DNA of 64,000 nt from Chimaeribacter arupi. Its GTDB lineage: Bacteria > Pseudomonadota > Gammaproteobacteria > Enterobacterales > Enterobacteriaceae. Made by a program: the position numbers and the translations under genes. The notes under the pieces are model-generated. The model was not told the origin of the DNA. It was given only the letters and a program-made list of their open reading frames with translations, and did no database searches. Below are positions 1 to 8,352 of the stretch, piece by piece. Within the stretch, counting starts at the first letter, position 1. Each line of letters begins with the position of its first letter. Location of the stretch: positions 1-64,000 of the forward strand of contig NZ_PJZI01000004.1 in the NCBI RefSeq assembly GCF_002858805.1, written 5' to 3'.

Positions 1-316
1 AATGATCCACCATCATCACGCGGTCGCCGTCACCATCCCCTCAGGGAAACTTATATCACTATACGATACAAGCGCTACAGAGCAGCCGGATCATGCGCTA
101 TTTTCAGTCGGATTGCAATCTGAAACCGGCGATAAATGCAACATTAACCCTTCATTTTGTGTACCATTGCGCGGGGCTGTTCCGCCTGTTTAGCAGCGGG
201 TCGCCAGGCTCTGGGAACAGATCTGTTCTGCCGCGATACAAGTGCTACAGAGTGCTTGTTTCGCCCCTTTTTTCCTGGTGGAAAATGGGCGGTCGTGGTC
301 CTGTAAGGAACACGCA
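1..316. other. Non-coding left edge with a 19-bp direct repeat
   Basis: No convincing gene lies here. A short frame at 2-193 begins with four histidines but has no ribosome binding site in view and no recognisable family. The clearest structure is a 19-bp near-identical direct repeat, CGATACAAGYGCTACAGAG, at 64-82 and 234-252 (170 bp apart, one C/T difference). In E. coli acnB follows lpd, so the stretch may carry the acnB promoter region, with acnB itself left of the window. That is inference from synteny. Confidence 0.5.
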
Positions 317-439
317 ATGAGAAGGAGTTCGCTTTATCTCCTGATTGTTGTACTGGGAATGGCGTTAGGTGCAGGGAATGGCGGATGGTCAATATCTGAC
401 ATTTCTTTCTCGGTTAACGTTATTCATCAGAGCAAGTAA
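317..439 (+). CDS. Small hypothetical membrane or secreted peptide, 40 aa
   Basis: I do not recognise this gene. It opens with ATG at 317, seven bases after a good Shine-Dalgarno sequence (TAAGGA, 304-309), and runs 40 codons to TAA. The N-terminus is MRRSS followed by a strongly hydrophobic stretch of about 15 residues (LYLLIVVLGMALGAG), then a short polar tail. This is the pattern of a one-pass small membrane protein or a signal-like peptide. A strong intrinsic terminator starts eight bases after the stop codon, which supports an independent transcript. It converges on lpd. No function is proposed; a chance frame remains possible, but the RBS, hydrophobic N-terminus and terminator together argue against that. 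Confidence 0.55.
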   Translation: MRRSSLYLLIVVLGMALGAGNGGWSISDISFSVNVIHQSK

Positions 440-446
440 GCTACCG

Positions 447-472
447 GCCACGCTTCGGCGTGGCCTTTTTTA
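447..472 (+). terminator. Intrinsic terminator after the 40-aa ORF
   Basis: Perfect 8-bp stem GGCCACGC / GCGTGGCC (447-454 and 459-466) closed by a TTCG tetraloop and followed by a run of T. It ends the small plus-strand gene just upstream. Confidence 0.85.
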
Positions 473-477
473 TCCAT

Positions 478-508
478 AAAAAAACGGCGCCTTTCGGCAC
501 CGTTTTTA
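478..508 (-). terminator. Terminator of the pdh operon (after lpd)
   Basis: Stem arms at 485-491 and 496-502 (one G-U pair), loop GAAA on the minus strand, then seven T on the minus strand (A run at 478-484). T also follows on the plus strand, so it can work both ways between the convergent small ORF and lpd. Confidence 0.85.
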
Positions 509-530
509 CCATGCTGAACCGCGGCGGGAA

Positions 531-1955
531 TTACTTCTTCTTCGCTTTCGGGTTCGGCAGGTCAGTGATGCTGCCTTCGAAGATCTCAGCAGCCAGACCC
601 ACGGATTCGTGCAGGGTCGGGTGAGCGTGGATGGTCAGCGCGATGTCTTCCGCATCACAGCCCATCTCGATCGCCAGGCCGATTTCGCCCAGCAGCTCGC
701 CGCCGTTGGTGCCGACGACCGCACCACCGATCACGCGGTGGGTCTCTTTGTCGAAGATAAGCTTGGTCATGCCGTCTGCACAGTCAGAGGCGATGGCACG
801 GCCGGAGGCCGCCCACGGGAAGGTGGCGGTTTCGTAGCTGATGCCCTTCTCTTTCGCTTCTTTCTCGGTCAGGCCGACCCATGCCACTTCCGGCTCGGTG
901 TAAGCGATGGACGGGATCACTTTCGGGTCGAAGTAGTGTTTCTTACCGGAGATCACTTCCGCCGCCACGTGGCCTTCATGCACGCCTTTGTGTGCCAGCA
1001 TCGGCTGGCCGACGATGTCACCGATGGCGAAGATGTGCGGCACGTTGGTACGCATCTGCTTGTCCACATGGATGAAGCCGCGGTCGTCCACTTCCACGCC
1101 CGCTTTGCCGGCATCCATGAGTTTGCCGTTCGGCACACGGCCGATCGCCACCAGCACGGCGTCGTAACGCTGTGGTTCAGCCGGGGCTTTCTTACCTTCC
1201 ATCGTGACGTAGATGCCGTCTTCTTTGGCTTCTACCGCCGTGACTTTGGTTTCCAGCATCAGGTTGAACTGCTTGCTGATACGTTTGGTGAAGACTTTCA
1301 CCACGTCTTTGTCCGCCGCCGGGATGACCTGGTCAAACATCTCAACCACGTCAATTTTGGAACCCAGTGCGTGGTAAACGGTGCCCATTTCCAGGCCGAT
1401 GATACCACCGCCCATGACCAGCAGGCGCTCAGGCACTTCTTTCAGTTCCAGGGCAGACGTTGAATCCCACACGCGCGGGTCGTCGTGCGGAATGAATGGC
1501 AATTGGATCGGACGGGAACCCGCCGCGATGATGGCATTGTCGAAGGTGATGGTGGTTGCACCATTTTCGCCTTCAACCTGCAGGGTGTTGGCACCGGTGA
1601 ATTTACCGAAACCGTTCACCACTTTAACCTTACGCTGTTTGGCCATGCCGGAGAGGCCGCCGGTCAGCTGGTTAATGACTTTCTCTTTCCAGGTACGGAT
1701 TTTGGTGATGTCTGTTCTCGGCTCACCGAACACCACGCCATGTTCCGCCAGTGCTTTGGCTTCTTCAATGACTTTGGCGACGTGCAGCAGCGCCTTGGAA
1801 GGGATACAGCCCACGTTCAGGCAAACCCCGCCCAGCGTGGAATAGCGTTCAACCAGAACCGTTTCAAGACCTAAATCAGCGCAACGAAAAGCCGCAGAGT
1901 AACCTGCAGGGCCTGCCCCAAGTACCACAACCTGGGTTTTGATTTCTGTACTCAT
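531..1955 (-). CDS. lpd: Dihydrolipoamide dehydrogenase (E3)
   Basis: Flavoprotein E3 subunit shared by the pyruvate and 2-oxoglutarate dehydrogenase complexes. It reoxidises dihydrolipoyl groups on E2 and passes electrons to NAD+. The 474-aa product matches the E. coli length. Visible are the N-terminal FAD dinucleotide fold (VVVLGAGPAGYSAA), the redox-active disulfide motif GGVCLNVGC (Cys45, Cys50), the NAD fold GGGIIGLEMG, and the C-terminal HAHPTLHE with the catalytic His-Glu pair. Two ATGs are adjacent; the inner one (1953-1955) is chosen because it sits five bases from the GAGG Shine-Dalgarno and gives the conserved MSTEIKTQ start. It is last in the pdhR-aceE-aceF-lpd order, separated from aceF by about 250 bp that hold a terminator and a possible own promoter. 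Confidence 0.98.
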   Translation of the reverse strand: MSTEIKTQVVVLGAGPAGYSAAFRCADLGLETVLVERYSTLGGVCLNVGCIPSKALLHVAKVIEEAKALAEHGVVFGEPRTDITKIRTWKEKVINQLTGGLSGMAKQRKVKVVNGFGKFTGANTLQVEGENGATTITFDNAIIAAGSRPIQLPFIPHDDPRVWDSTSALELKEVPERLLVMGGGIIGLEMGTVYHALGSKIDVVEMFDQVIPAADKDVVKVFTKRISKQFNLMLETKVTAVEAKEDGIYVTMEGKKAPAEPQRYDAVLVAIGRVPNGKLMDAGKAGVEVDDRGFIHVDKQMRTNVPHIFAIGDIVGQPMLAHKGVHEGHVAAEVISGKKHYFDPKVIPSIAYTEPEVAWVGLTEKEAKEKGISYETATFPWAASGRAIASDCADGMTKLIFDKETHRVIGGAVVGTNGGELLGEIGLAIEMGCDAEDIALTIHAHPTLHESVGLAAEIFEGSITDLPNPKAKKK

Positions 1956-2054
1956 CATGACCTCTTAATTGATTGTCCGGCGGGTCAGACGTCAGTTTTG
2001 TCGCTTGTAGAATTCATAACGCCCTTCATCCACCGGGACGCTTACACCGCGAGC

Positions 2055-2083
2055 AGTTTACAGAATTGTTAACAACCTGCAAA
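2055..2083 (-). promoter_or_regulatory. Possible lpd promoter
   Basis: On the minus strand TTTGCA (2078-2083) and TAAACT (2055-2060) are separated by exactly 17 bases, upstream of lpd and downstream of the aceF terminator. E. coli lpd is known to have its own promoter in this gap so that E3 can also supply the 2-oxoglutarate dehydrogenase complex. Both hexamers match the sigma-70 consensus at only 4 of 6 positions. Confidence 0.4.
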
Positions 2084-2166
2084 GCAAGTTCGAGTGTTCA
2101 GTGTCTTAGCGATCGGGTTACACCAGGTGAGACACCTGCTGAAACCGGCGGCGACCATGCCGATGC

Positions 2167-2199
2167 CAAAAAATTCAGGCCAGCCCGAAGGCCGGCCTG
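2167..2199 (-). terminator. Terminator after aceF
   Basis: On the minus strand an imperfect GC-rich hairpin (about 2176-2198, arms like CAGGCC / GGCCTG) is followed by AATTTTTT. It should separate aceEF transcription from lpd, at least in part. Confidence 0.7.
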
Positions 2200-2204
2200 T
2201 GTGC

Positions 2205-4136
2205 TTACATCACCAGACGGCGAATGTCAGACAGCATGTTATTGATGATGGTGATGAAACGTGCCCCATCCGCCCCGTCAATCACCCGGTGGTCGAAGGA
2301 GAGTGACATCGGCATCATCAGACGCGGTGTGAACTCTTTGCCGTTCCAGACCGGCTCCATCGCGGATTTGGATACCCCGAGGATCGCCACTTCCGGTGCG
2401 TTAACGATCGGCGCGAAGTGCGTCGTCCCGATACCGCCCAGGCTGGAGATGGTGAAGCAACCGCCCTGCATTTCGCCGGCCGTCAGCTTACCGTCACGCG
2501 CTTTTTTGGAGATGGTCATCAGCTCGCGGGACAGCTCCGTGATGCCCTTCTTGTTCACGTCTTTGAACACCGGTACTACCAGGCCATTCGGGGTATCCAC
2601 GGCCACACCGATGTTGATGTATTTCTTCAGCGTCAGCTTCTGGCCATCTTCGGACAGGGAGCTGTTGAAGCGCGGCATCTGCTCCAGGGCAGCGGCTACG
2701 GCTTTCATGATGAAGACCACCGGGGTGAATTTCACGTCCAGCTTGCGCTTCTCGGCTTCGGCGTTCTGCTGTTTACGGAACGCTTCCAGCTCGGTGATGT
2801 CGGTTTTGTCGAAGTGCGTGACGTGCGGGATCATCACCCAGTTACGGCTCAGGTTAGCACCGGAGATTTTCTGGATGCGGCCCAGCTCGACTTCTTCAAT
2901 CTCACCGAACTTGCTGAAGTCCACTTTCGGCCACGGCAGCATACCCGGCAGGCCACCACCGGTTGCCGCAGCGGCAGCCGGGGCAGACTCGGCACGTTTC
3001 ACCGCGTCTTTCACATAGCTCTGGACGTCTTCGCGCAGGATGCGGCCTTTACGGCCGGTGCCTTTCACTTTGCCCAGGTTAACGCCGAACTCACGCGCCA
3101 GGCGGCGGATCACCGGGGTGGCGTGGACGTAGGCATCATTTTCCGCGAACTCGCCTTTGGCTTCCGGCTTGCTCTCGGCTTTCGCCGGGGTCGCTTTCGG
3201 CACGTTGGAATCCTGCTCAGCTTTCGCCGGTGCCGCGGTTTCCTGCTGCTTCGCGCCGCTCTGTGCGGCCGGGGCTGCGCCTTCGACCTCGAAGATCATG
3301 ATCAGGGTGCCGGTTTTCACTTTGTCGCCGGACGCGATCTTGATCTCTTTGACCGTACCCGCGAACGGGGCCGGGACTTCCATGGAAGCTTTGTCGCCTT
3401 CCACGGTGATCAGGGACTGCTCAGCCGCCACCTTGTCGCCGACCTTGACCATCACTTCAGTGACTTCGACTTCATCACCGCCGATGTCCGGCACGCTGAC
3501 TTCTTTGCTGGCAGAACCGCCCTGCGCTTTTGCAGGCTCGGTTTCACCGGCAGGTTTCGGCGCGCTCTGCGGCTGTTCTGCCGCGCCCGCGACCTCGAAC
3601 ACCATGATCAGGGAGCCGGTGCTGACTTTGTCACCGGTCGCGATCTTGATCTCTTTCACGGTACCGGCGAACGGTGCCGGCACTTCCATGGAGGCTTTGT
3701 CACCTTCCACGGCGATAAGCGATTGGTCGGCTTCTACTTTGTCACCGACTTTCACCATCACCTCGGTCACTTCCACTTCATCGGAACCGATGTCAGGAAC
3801 GTTAACCTCTTTGCTGGCGCCAGCGGCGGCGGCGGCCGGTTTCTCGTCGGCTTTCGCCTCAGAGGCCGGGGCTGCTGCCGGGGCTTTCTCTTCAGAGGCC
3901 GCACCGGCCTCTTCAAAGGTCATGATCAGTTTGCCGGTTTCGACTTTGTCGCCCACGGAGACTTTGATCTCTTTCACCACACCCGCCTGCGGGGAGGGCA
4001 CTTCCATTGAGGCTTTGTCACCCTCAACGGCGATCAGCGATTGTTCAACCTCAACCTTATCGCCAACCTTCACCATCACTTCGGTGACTTCAACTTCATC
4101 TGCACCGATGTCCGGTACGTTGATTTCGATAGCCAT
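2205..4136 (-). CDS. aceF: PDH E2, dihydrolipoyl acetyltransferase, three lipoyl domains
   Basis: Core of the pyruvate dehydrogenase complex. It transfers the acetyl group from E1 to CoA on swinging lipoyl arms. The 643-aa product shows three tandem lipoyl domains with the GDKAS attachment motif at Lys41, Lys147 and Lys249, joined by Ala/Pro/Lys-rich flexible linkers. A peripheral subunit-binding domain ([15 protein letters not shown] region) follows, then the acetyltransferase domain ending in [10 protein letters not shown] with catalytic His616. E. coli AceF is 630 aa with the same three-lipoyl layout. The near-identical lipoyl repeats are also visible as internal DNA repeats, a place where recombination could change the domain number. 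It starts 15 bases after aceE, so the two are co-transcribed. Confidence 0.98.
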   Translation of the reverse strand: MAIEINVPDIGADEVEVTEVMVKVGDKVEVEQSLIAVEGDKASMEVPSPQAGVVKEIKVSVGDKVETGKLIMTFEEAGAASEEKAPAAAPASEAKADEKPAAAAAGASKEVNVPDIGSDEVEVTEVMVKVGDKVEADQSLIAVEGDKASMEVPAPFAGTVKEIKIATGDKVSTGSLIMVFEVAGAAEQPQSAPKPAGETEPAKAQGGSASKEVSVPDIGGDEVEVTEVMVKVGDKVAAEQSLITVEGDKASMEVPAPFAGTVKEIKIASGDKVKTGTLIMIFEVEGAAPAAQSGAKQQETAAPAKAEQDSNVPKATPAKAESKPEAKGEFAENDAYVHATPVIRRLAREFGVNLGKVKGTGRKGRILREDVQSYVKDAVKRAESAPAAAAATGGGLPGMLPWPKVDFSKFGEIEEVELGRIQKISGANLSRNWVMIPHVTHFDKTDITELEAFRKQQNAEAEKRKLDVKFTPVVFIMKAVAAALEQMPRFNSSLSEDGQKLTLKKYINIGVAVDTPNGLVVPVFKDVNKKGITELSRELMTISKKARDGKLTAGEMQGGCFTISSLGGIGTTHFAPIVNAPEVAILGVSKSAMEPVWNGKEFTPRLMMPMSLSFDHRVIDGADGARFITIINNMLSDIRRLVM

Positions 4137-4151
4137 CTCTTCTTTACCCTC

Positions 4152-6815
4152 TTATGCCAGACGCGGGTTAACTTTGTCAGCATCGATGCCGAATTTGGTA
4201 ATCGCTTCTGCCACTACCTTGGTGTCGATGTCGCCACGTTTTGCCAGTTCACCCAGTGCAGCCACCACCACGTAGGAGGCATCCACTTCGAAGTGGTGAC
4301 GCAGGTTTTCGCGGCTGTCGGAACGGCCGAAACCGTCGGTACCCAGAACGCGGAACTCGCTGGCCGGGATGAAGCTGCGCACCTGCTCGGCAAACAGTTT
4401 CATGTAGTCGGTAGAGGCCACGGCCGGGGCATCGCTCATCACCTGGGCGATGTACGGCACACGCGGTTCTTCAGACGGGTGCAGCATGTTCCAGCGCTCA
4501 CAGTCCTGGCCGTCACGGGCCAGTTCGGTGAAGGAGGTGACGCTGTAAACGTCAGAGCCCACGCCGTACTCTTTCGACAGGATCTCTGCCGCTTCACGCA
4601 CATGGCGCAGGATGGCACCGGAGCCGAGCAGCTGCACTTTGCCTTTGCTGCCTTCCAGGGTGTCGAGTTTGTAGATCCCTTTACGGATCCCCTCTTCCGC
4701 ACCTTCCGGCATGGCCGGCATGTGGTAGTTCTCGTTCAGCGTGGTGATGTAGTAGTAAACGTTCTCTTGCGCTTCACCGTACATACGCTCCAGGCCGTCA
4801 TGCATGATCACCGCCACTTCATAGGCGTAGGCCGGGTCGTAGGAGATGCAGTTCGGGATGGTCAGCGACTGGATGTGGCTGTGGCCATCTTCGTGCTGCA
4901 GGCCTTCGCCGTTAAGCGTGGTACGGCCGGAGGTGCCGCCGACCAGGAAGCCGCGCGCCTGTTGGTCGCCCGCCAGCCAGCAGAGGTCACCGATGCGCTG
5001 GAAGCCGAACATCGAGTAGTAGATGTAGAACGGGATCATCGGCAGGTCGTTGGTGCTGTACGACGTGGCCGCAGCCAGCCAGGAGGAGGCAGCGCCCAGT
5101 TCGTTGATCCCTTCCTGCAGGATCTGGCCCTTCTCGTCTTCGCGGTAGTAGGCAACCTGCTCGCGGTCCTGCGGGGTGTATTGCTGGCCGTTCGGGCTGT
5201 AGATCCCGATCTGGCGGAACAGCCCTTCCATCCCGAAGGTACGCGCTTCGTCAGCGATGATCGGTACCAGACGATCCTTGATGGAGTCGTTTTTCAGCAT
5301 CACGTTCAGTGCACGCACGAAGGCGATGGTGGTGGAGATCTCTTTCTTCTGCTCTTCCAGCAGGGCAGAGAAATCTTCCAGTGCCGGCAGTTGCAGCGAC
5401 TGGGTAAATTTCGGCAGACGGGTCGGCACATAGCCTTGCAGGGCCTGGCGGCGCTCATGCAGGTATTTGTGTTCTTCCGATCCTTCTTCGAATTTGATGA
5501 ACGGCAGGCTTTCGATGTTTTCGTCAGTGACGGTGACATTGAAGCGATCGCGGAAGTAACGCACGCCTTCCATGTTCATTTTCTTCACCTGGTGGGCAAT
5601 GTTCATGCCTTCCGCGGTGACACCCATGCCGTAACCTTTCACGGTGTGGGCCAGGATCACAACCGGCTTGCCTTTGGTGTCCTGGGCTTTTTTCAGTGCA
5701 GCGAAGATTTTCTTCGGATCGTGGCCGCCACGGTTCAGTGCCCAGATCTCGTCGTCGCTCAGGTCTTTGACCAGCGCGGCGGTTTCCGGGTATTTGCCGA
5801 AGAAGTGCTCACGCACGTAAGCGCCGTTTTTGGACTTGAAGGTCTGGTAGTCGCCGTCCACGGTTTCGTTCATCAGCTGGATAAGCTTGCCGCTGGTGTC
5901 TTTACGCAGCAGCTCGTCCCAACGGGAACCCCAGATGACTTTGATCACTTCCCAGCCGGCGCCGCCGAAGATGCCTTCCAGCTCGTTGATGATCTTGCCG
6001 TTACCGGTCACCGGGCCATCGAGGCGCTGCAGGTTACAGTTGATCACGAACACCAGGTTGTCGAGCTTCTCACGGGTGGCGATGGTGATCGCCCCTTTGG
6101 ATTCCGGCTCGTCCATTTCGCCGTCACCCAGGAAGGCGTACACGGTCTGTTCGGAGGTGTCTTTCAGGCCGCGGTGCTCCAGGTATTTCAGGAACTTCGC
6201 CTGGTAGATGGCGCTGATCGGGCCGAGGCCCATCGACACGGTCGGGAACTGCCAGAATTCCGGCATCAGTTTCGGGTGCGGGTAAGAAGACAAGCCCTTG
6301 CCATGTACTTCCTGGCGGAAGTTGTTCATCTGCTCTTCGGTCAGGCGGCCTTCCAGGAAGGCACGTGCGTAAACGCCTGGGGAGATGTGGCCCTGGAAGT
6401 AGACCAGGTCGCCGCCATCTTTCTCATTGCGTGCACGGAAGAAGTGGTTGAAGCAGACTTCATAGAAGGTCGCGGAAGACTGGAAGGACGCCATGTGGCC
6501 GCCCAGCTCGAGGTCTTTTTTCGACGCGCGCAATACGGTCATCACGGCGTTCCAGCGAATGGCGGAACGGATGCGGCGCTCCAGTTCCAGGTTGCCGGGA
6601 TACTCCGGCTGGTCTTCCACGTTGATGGTGTTGACGTAGTTGCGTGCGGCAGCACCGGCAGCGACCTGAACGCCGCCTTTACGTGCCTCTCCCAAAACCT
6701 GATCAATCAGGAACTGAGCACGCTCAACACCCTCTTCACGGATGACCGATTCGATCGCCTGTACCCAGTCGCGGGTTTCGATCGGATCCACGTCATTATT
6801 TACACGTTCTGACAT
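4152..6815 (-). CDS. aceE: Pyruvate dehydrogenase E1 component
   Basis: Thiamine-diphosphate-dependent E1 that decarboxylates pyruvate and acetylates the lipoyl groups of AceF. The product is 887 aa, exactly the E. coli length, and is the homodimeric (single-chain) E1 type. The ThDP/Mg motif begins at GDG (residues 230-232) and continues to the VINCN segment about 30 residues later. SD AAGGAAT precedes ATG 6813-6815. It is followed after 15 bases by aceF and preceded by pdhR in the same direction. Confidence 0.98.
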   Translation of the reverse strand: MSERVNNDVDPIETRDWVQAIESVIREEGVERAQFLIDQVLGEARKGGVQVAAGAAARNYVNTINVEDQPEYPGNLELERRIRSAIRWNAVMTVLRASKKDLELGGHMASFQSSATFYEVCFNHFFRARNEKDGGDLVYFQGHISPGVYARAFLEGRLTEEQMNNFRQEVHGKGLSSYPHPKLMPEFWQFPTVSMGLGPISAIYQAKFLKYLEHRGLKDTSEQTVYAFLGDGEMDEPESKGAITIATREKLDNLVFVINCNLQRLDGPVTGNGKIINELEGIFGGAGWEVIKVIWGSRWDELLRKDTSGKLIQLMNETVDGDYQTFKSKNGAYVREHFFGKYPETAALVKDLSDDEIWALNRGGHDPKKIFAALKKAQDTKGKPVVILAHTVKGYGMGVTAEGMNIAHQVKKMNMEGVRYFRDRFNVTVTDENIESLPFIKFEEGSEEHKYLHERRQALQGYVPTRLPKFTQSLQLPALEDFSALLEEQKKEISTTIAFVRALNVMLKNDSIKDRLVPIIADEARTFGMEGLFRQIGIYSPNGQQYTPQDREQVAYYREDEKGQILQEGINELGAASSWLAAATSYSTNDLPMIPFYIYYSMFGFQRIGDLCWLAGDQQARGFLVGGTSGRTTLNGEGLQHEDGHSHIQSLTIPNCISYDPAYAYEVAVIMHDGLERMYGEAQENVYYYITTLNENYHMPAMPEGAEEGIRKGIYKLDTLEGSKGKVQLLGSGAILRHVREAAEILSKEYGVGSDVYSVTSFTELARDGQDCERWNMLHPSEEPRVPYIAQVMSDAPAVASTDYMKLFAEQVRSFIPASEFRVLGTDGFGRSDSRENLRHHFEVDASYVVVAALGELAKRGDIDTKVVAEAITKFGIDADKVNPRLA

Positions 6816-6855
6816 GGTGGGATTCCTTATCTTCTCTATACGTTGGTGTAATGGA

Positions 6856-6898
6856 GCCTGTCTTCCTGTGCTCTGGGGCAGAACACACGAAGACAGGC
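6856..6898 (-). promoter_or_regulatory. Hairpin in the pdhR-aceE intergenic
   Basis: A perfect 10-bp inverted repeat, GCCTGTCTTC / GAAGACAGGC (6856-6865 and 6889-6898), extends by four more pairs after one mismatch. There is no T run on either side, so it is not a standard terminator. It lies in the 122-bp gap between the pdhR stop and the aceE start and could set mRNA stability or processing at the regulator/enzyme boundary (inference). Confidence 0.5.
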
Positions 6899-6937
6899 CC
6901 GTTATGGGTTGCCGCTATCAGTGCTTTAACTAAGCGC

Positions 6938-7702
6938 TTAATCCCTGCGTTGCTGGAGACGGCGCAGCGAACGCTCTCGCCGGCTGTGTTCTCTGCTGAG
7001 ATCCAGCAAAATTTCCTCAATAAAGGCCAGGTGCCGGTGCGAGGCCTCGCGCGCCTTTTCCGGCTCGCGGGCCACAATCGCCTCAAAAATCCCGGCACGG
7101 TGGCTGCTTACTTTCGCCAGCATTTCGCGGCGCGAGTAGAGCAATTCAAAGTTCTGCCGGACGTTCTTTTCCAGCATCGGGCCCATACAGCGTAACAGGT
7201 GCAACAGCACCACGTTATGCGCCGCCTCGGTGACCGCCACCTGGTACTGCATCACTGCGTCTGCCTCGGCATCCAGATCGCCGCTGTCCTGCGCCTGCTG
7301 GATAACCAGATGGCAGTCGCGGATGCGCAGCAAATCTTCCTCCGTCCCGCGCAGGGCCGCGTAGTATGCGGCGATCCCCTCCAGCGCGTGGCGGGTTTCC
7401 AACAGGTCGAATTGTGATTCAGGGTGGTCGGCCAGCAGTTCAGCAAGCGGGTCGCTGAAGCTTTGCCACAGATTTTTTTGGACGAAGGTGCCGCCGCCCT
7501 GACGCCGCAGGAGCAGGCCCTTGGCCTCCAGACGCTGGATGGCTTCTCTGAGAGAAGGACGCGACACATCAAACTGTTTCGCCAGCTCACGCTCCGGGGG
7601 CAATTTCTCGCCGGGGCGCAGCGTCCCTTCCAGAATCAGATACTCCAGTTGCTGCTCTATCACATCCGATAATTTGGGCTGGCGGATTTTGCTGTAGGCC
7701 AT
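6938..7702 (-). CDS. pdhR: Pyruvate-responsive GntR-family repressor PdhR
   Basis: Repressor of the pdh operon, released from DNA by pyruvate. The 254-aa product equals the E. coli length. It has an N-terminal winged helix of the GntR type (residues about 10-70, including [20 protein letters not shown]) and an all-helical FadR-type effector domain with the metal-binding His residues typical of that fold. A longer frame exists to 7747, but the ATG at 7700-7702 (MAYSKIRQP) has a good SD (GAGAA) and matches the known start. The longer version would run through the operator. A perfect PdhR operator overlaps its promoter, implying autoregulation. Confidence 0.98.
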   Translation of the reverse strand: MAYSKIRQPKLSDVIEQQLEYLILEGTLRPGEKLPPERELAKQFDVSRPSLREAIQRLEAKGLLLRRQGGGTFVQKNLWQSFSDPLAELLADHPESQFDLLETRHALEGIAAYYAALRGTEEDLLRIRDCHLVIQQAQDSGDLDAEADAVMQYQVAVTEAAHNVVLLHLLRCMGPMLEKNVRQNFELLYSRREMLAKVSSHRAGIFEAIVAREPEKAREASHRHLAFIEEILLDLSREHSRRERSLRRLQQRRD

Positions 7703-7732
7703 GTTATTCTTCTCACCGGCAAGCGCGTAGTA

Positions 7733-7749
7733 AATTGGTAATACCAATT
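7733..7749. promoter_or_regulatory. PdhR operator, perfect palindrome
   Basis: AATTGGT-AAT-ACCAATT (7733-7749) matches the known PdhR consensus (ATTGGTNNNACCAAT) at every fixed position. It sits just downstream of the pdhR -10 element, the usual place for autorepression. Confidence 0.93.
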
Positions 7750-7775
7750 TATAAAACGTGCCCGTAAACTAACAA
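7748..7775 (-). promoter_or_regulatory. pdhR promoter
   Basis: Minus strand: -35 TTGTTA (7770-7775), 16-bp spacer, -10 TATAAA (7748-7753). The -10 abuts the perfect PdhR operator, so operator occupancy would block transcription start. Confidence 0.7.
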
Positions 7776-7873
7776 AGTATTCACCTTCTGTCCATATCGC
7801 ACGAATGAAAAGCGCCTTGCTCGCACAATTTAACAAAGATTTTACCTAACCCGATCAAAGCCCCCGCCAACGC

Positions 7874-7888
7874 TTGGTATGACCAATT
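7874..7888. promoter_or_regulatory. Second PdhR-like site
   Basis: TTGGT-ATG-ACCAATT at 7874-7888 keeps both half-sites of the PdhR operator; only the outermost A on the left is changed. It is about 140 bp upstream of the main operator and directly abuts the FNR-type box. Confidence 0.6.
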
Positions 7889-7902
7889 TTGATGCAGATC
7901 AA
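7889..7902. promoter_or_regulatory. FNR-type box
   Basis: TTGAT-GCAG-ATCAA at 7889-7902 is a perfect match to the FNR consensus TTGATNNNNATCAA. The pdh operon is known to respond to oxygen (FNR, ArcA) in E. coli. Its distance from the identified pdhR -10 (about 140 bp) is unusual, so another promoter or a looping arrangement may be involved. Confidence 0.6.
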
Positions 7903-8105
7903 TTTTTAACGTTTACGAAACAATTAAGCCCCGCTGCTGAAACGTAACAACCTGCATAACCCCGCCTGAATCCGCCGAAATTACGCATAATCATGCAATG
8001 GTCATGTTGGGGGGCAAAATCACGGATACCGGGGCCCGCAAAAAAGCGGTCATACCATTAATAAACTTTAAGCGGATTATTCATGCGGGTGATGAACATT
8101 CGATG

Positions 8106-8132
8106 ACCGCTGCCCTGTCGCAGGCGGTTTTT
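8106..8132 (+). terminator. Orphan intrinsic terminator upstream of aroP
   Basis: CCGC-TGC / GCA-G-GCGG stem with one bulge (about 8107-8127) followed by TTTTT. It lies about 220 bp before aroP with no gene ending here, so it would end an unknown short transcript or a leader. Confidence 0.45.
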
Positions 8133-8256
8133 CCGGCGGCGGTACTAACCGGTCGCTAATTAGGCAGTTACATTCAGAAACCAGGTGCAAACTTTTTCGC
8201 TTACCACTATTCTGGCCGCAACGGTAGCGTACGGCGTCTCTTCCTTATTTCCGCTC

Positions 8257-8297
8257 CGTAAACCTATTAATACAATAACTGTAACTATCTTCTTACA
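8257..8297. promoter_or_regulatory. Tandem TyrR boxes upstream of aroP
   Basis: TGTAAC-TATCTT-CTTACA (8280-8297) is a strong match to the TyrR box TGTAAAN6TTTACA. CGTAAA-CCTATT-AATACA (8257-8274) is a weaker one. Their centres are 23 bp apart, about two helical turns. E. coli aroP is repressed by TyrR through tandem boxes, so this is likely the same control. Confidence 0.65.
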
Positions 8298-8352
8298 AGT
8301 GGCGGGTCACGCCCCCTGTAAGACGTTTGCCCCAAGTGACAGAGGACAGTAA

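Larger units (their letters stand above)
7776..8256. other. Long pdhR-aroP divergent intergenic
   Basis: About 650 bp separate the divergent genes pdhR and aroP. Besides the sites listed separately (PdhR sites, FNR box, orphan terminator, TyrR boxes), no coding frame with an RBS is visible. It may host an untranslated leader or a small RNA. Confidence 0.5.

Noticed and set aside
2-193. A 63-codon frame starting MIHHHH at the left edge
   Set aside because: No RBS can be seen at the window edge and the sequence resembles no known protein.
2418-4010. A 530-codon frame antisense to aceF
   Set aside because: Product of codon bias and of the repeated lipoyl domains on the other strand; no RBS or family features.
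4041-6812. A 923-codon plus-strand open frame antisense to aceE
   Set aside because: It mirrors the highly biased codons of aceE, is rich in His/Phe/Val as antisense frames are, and aceE is certain.
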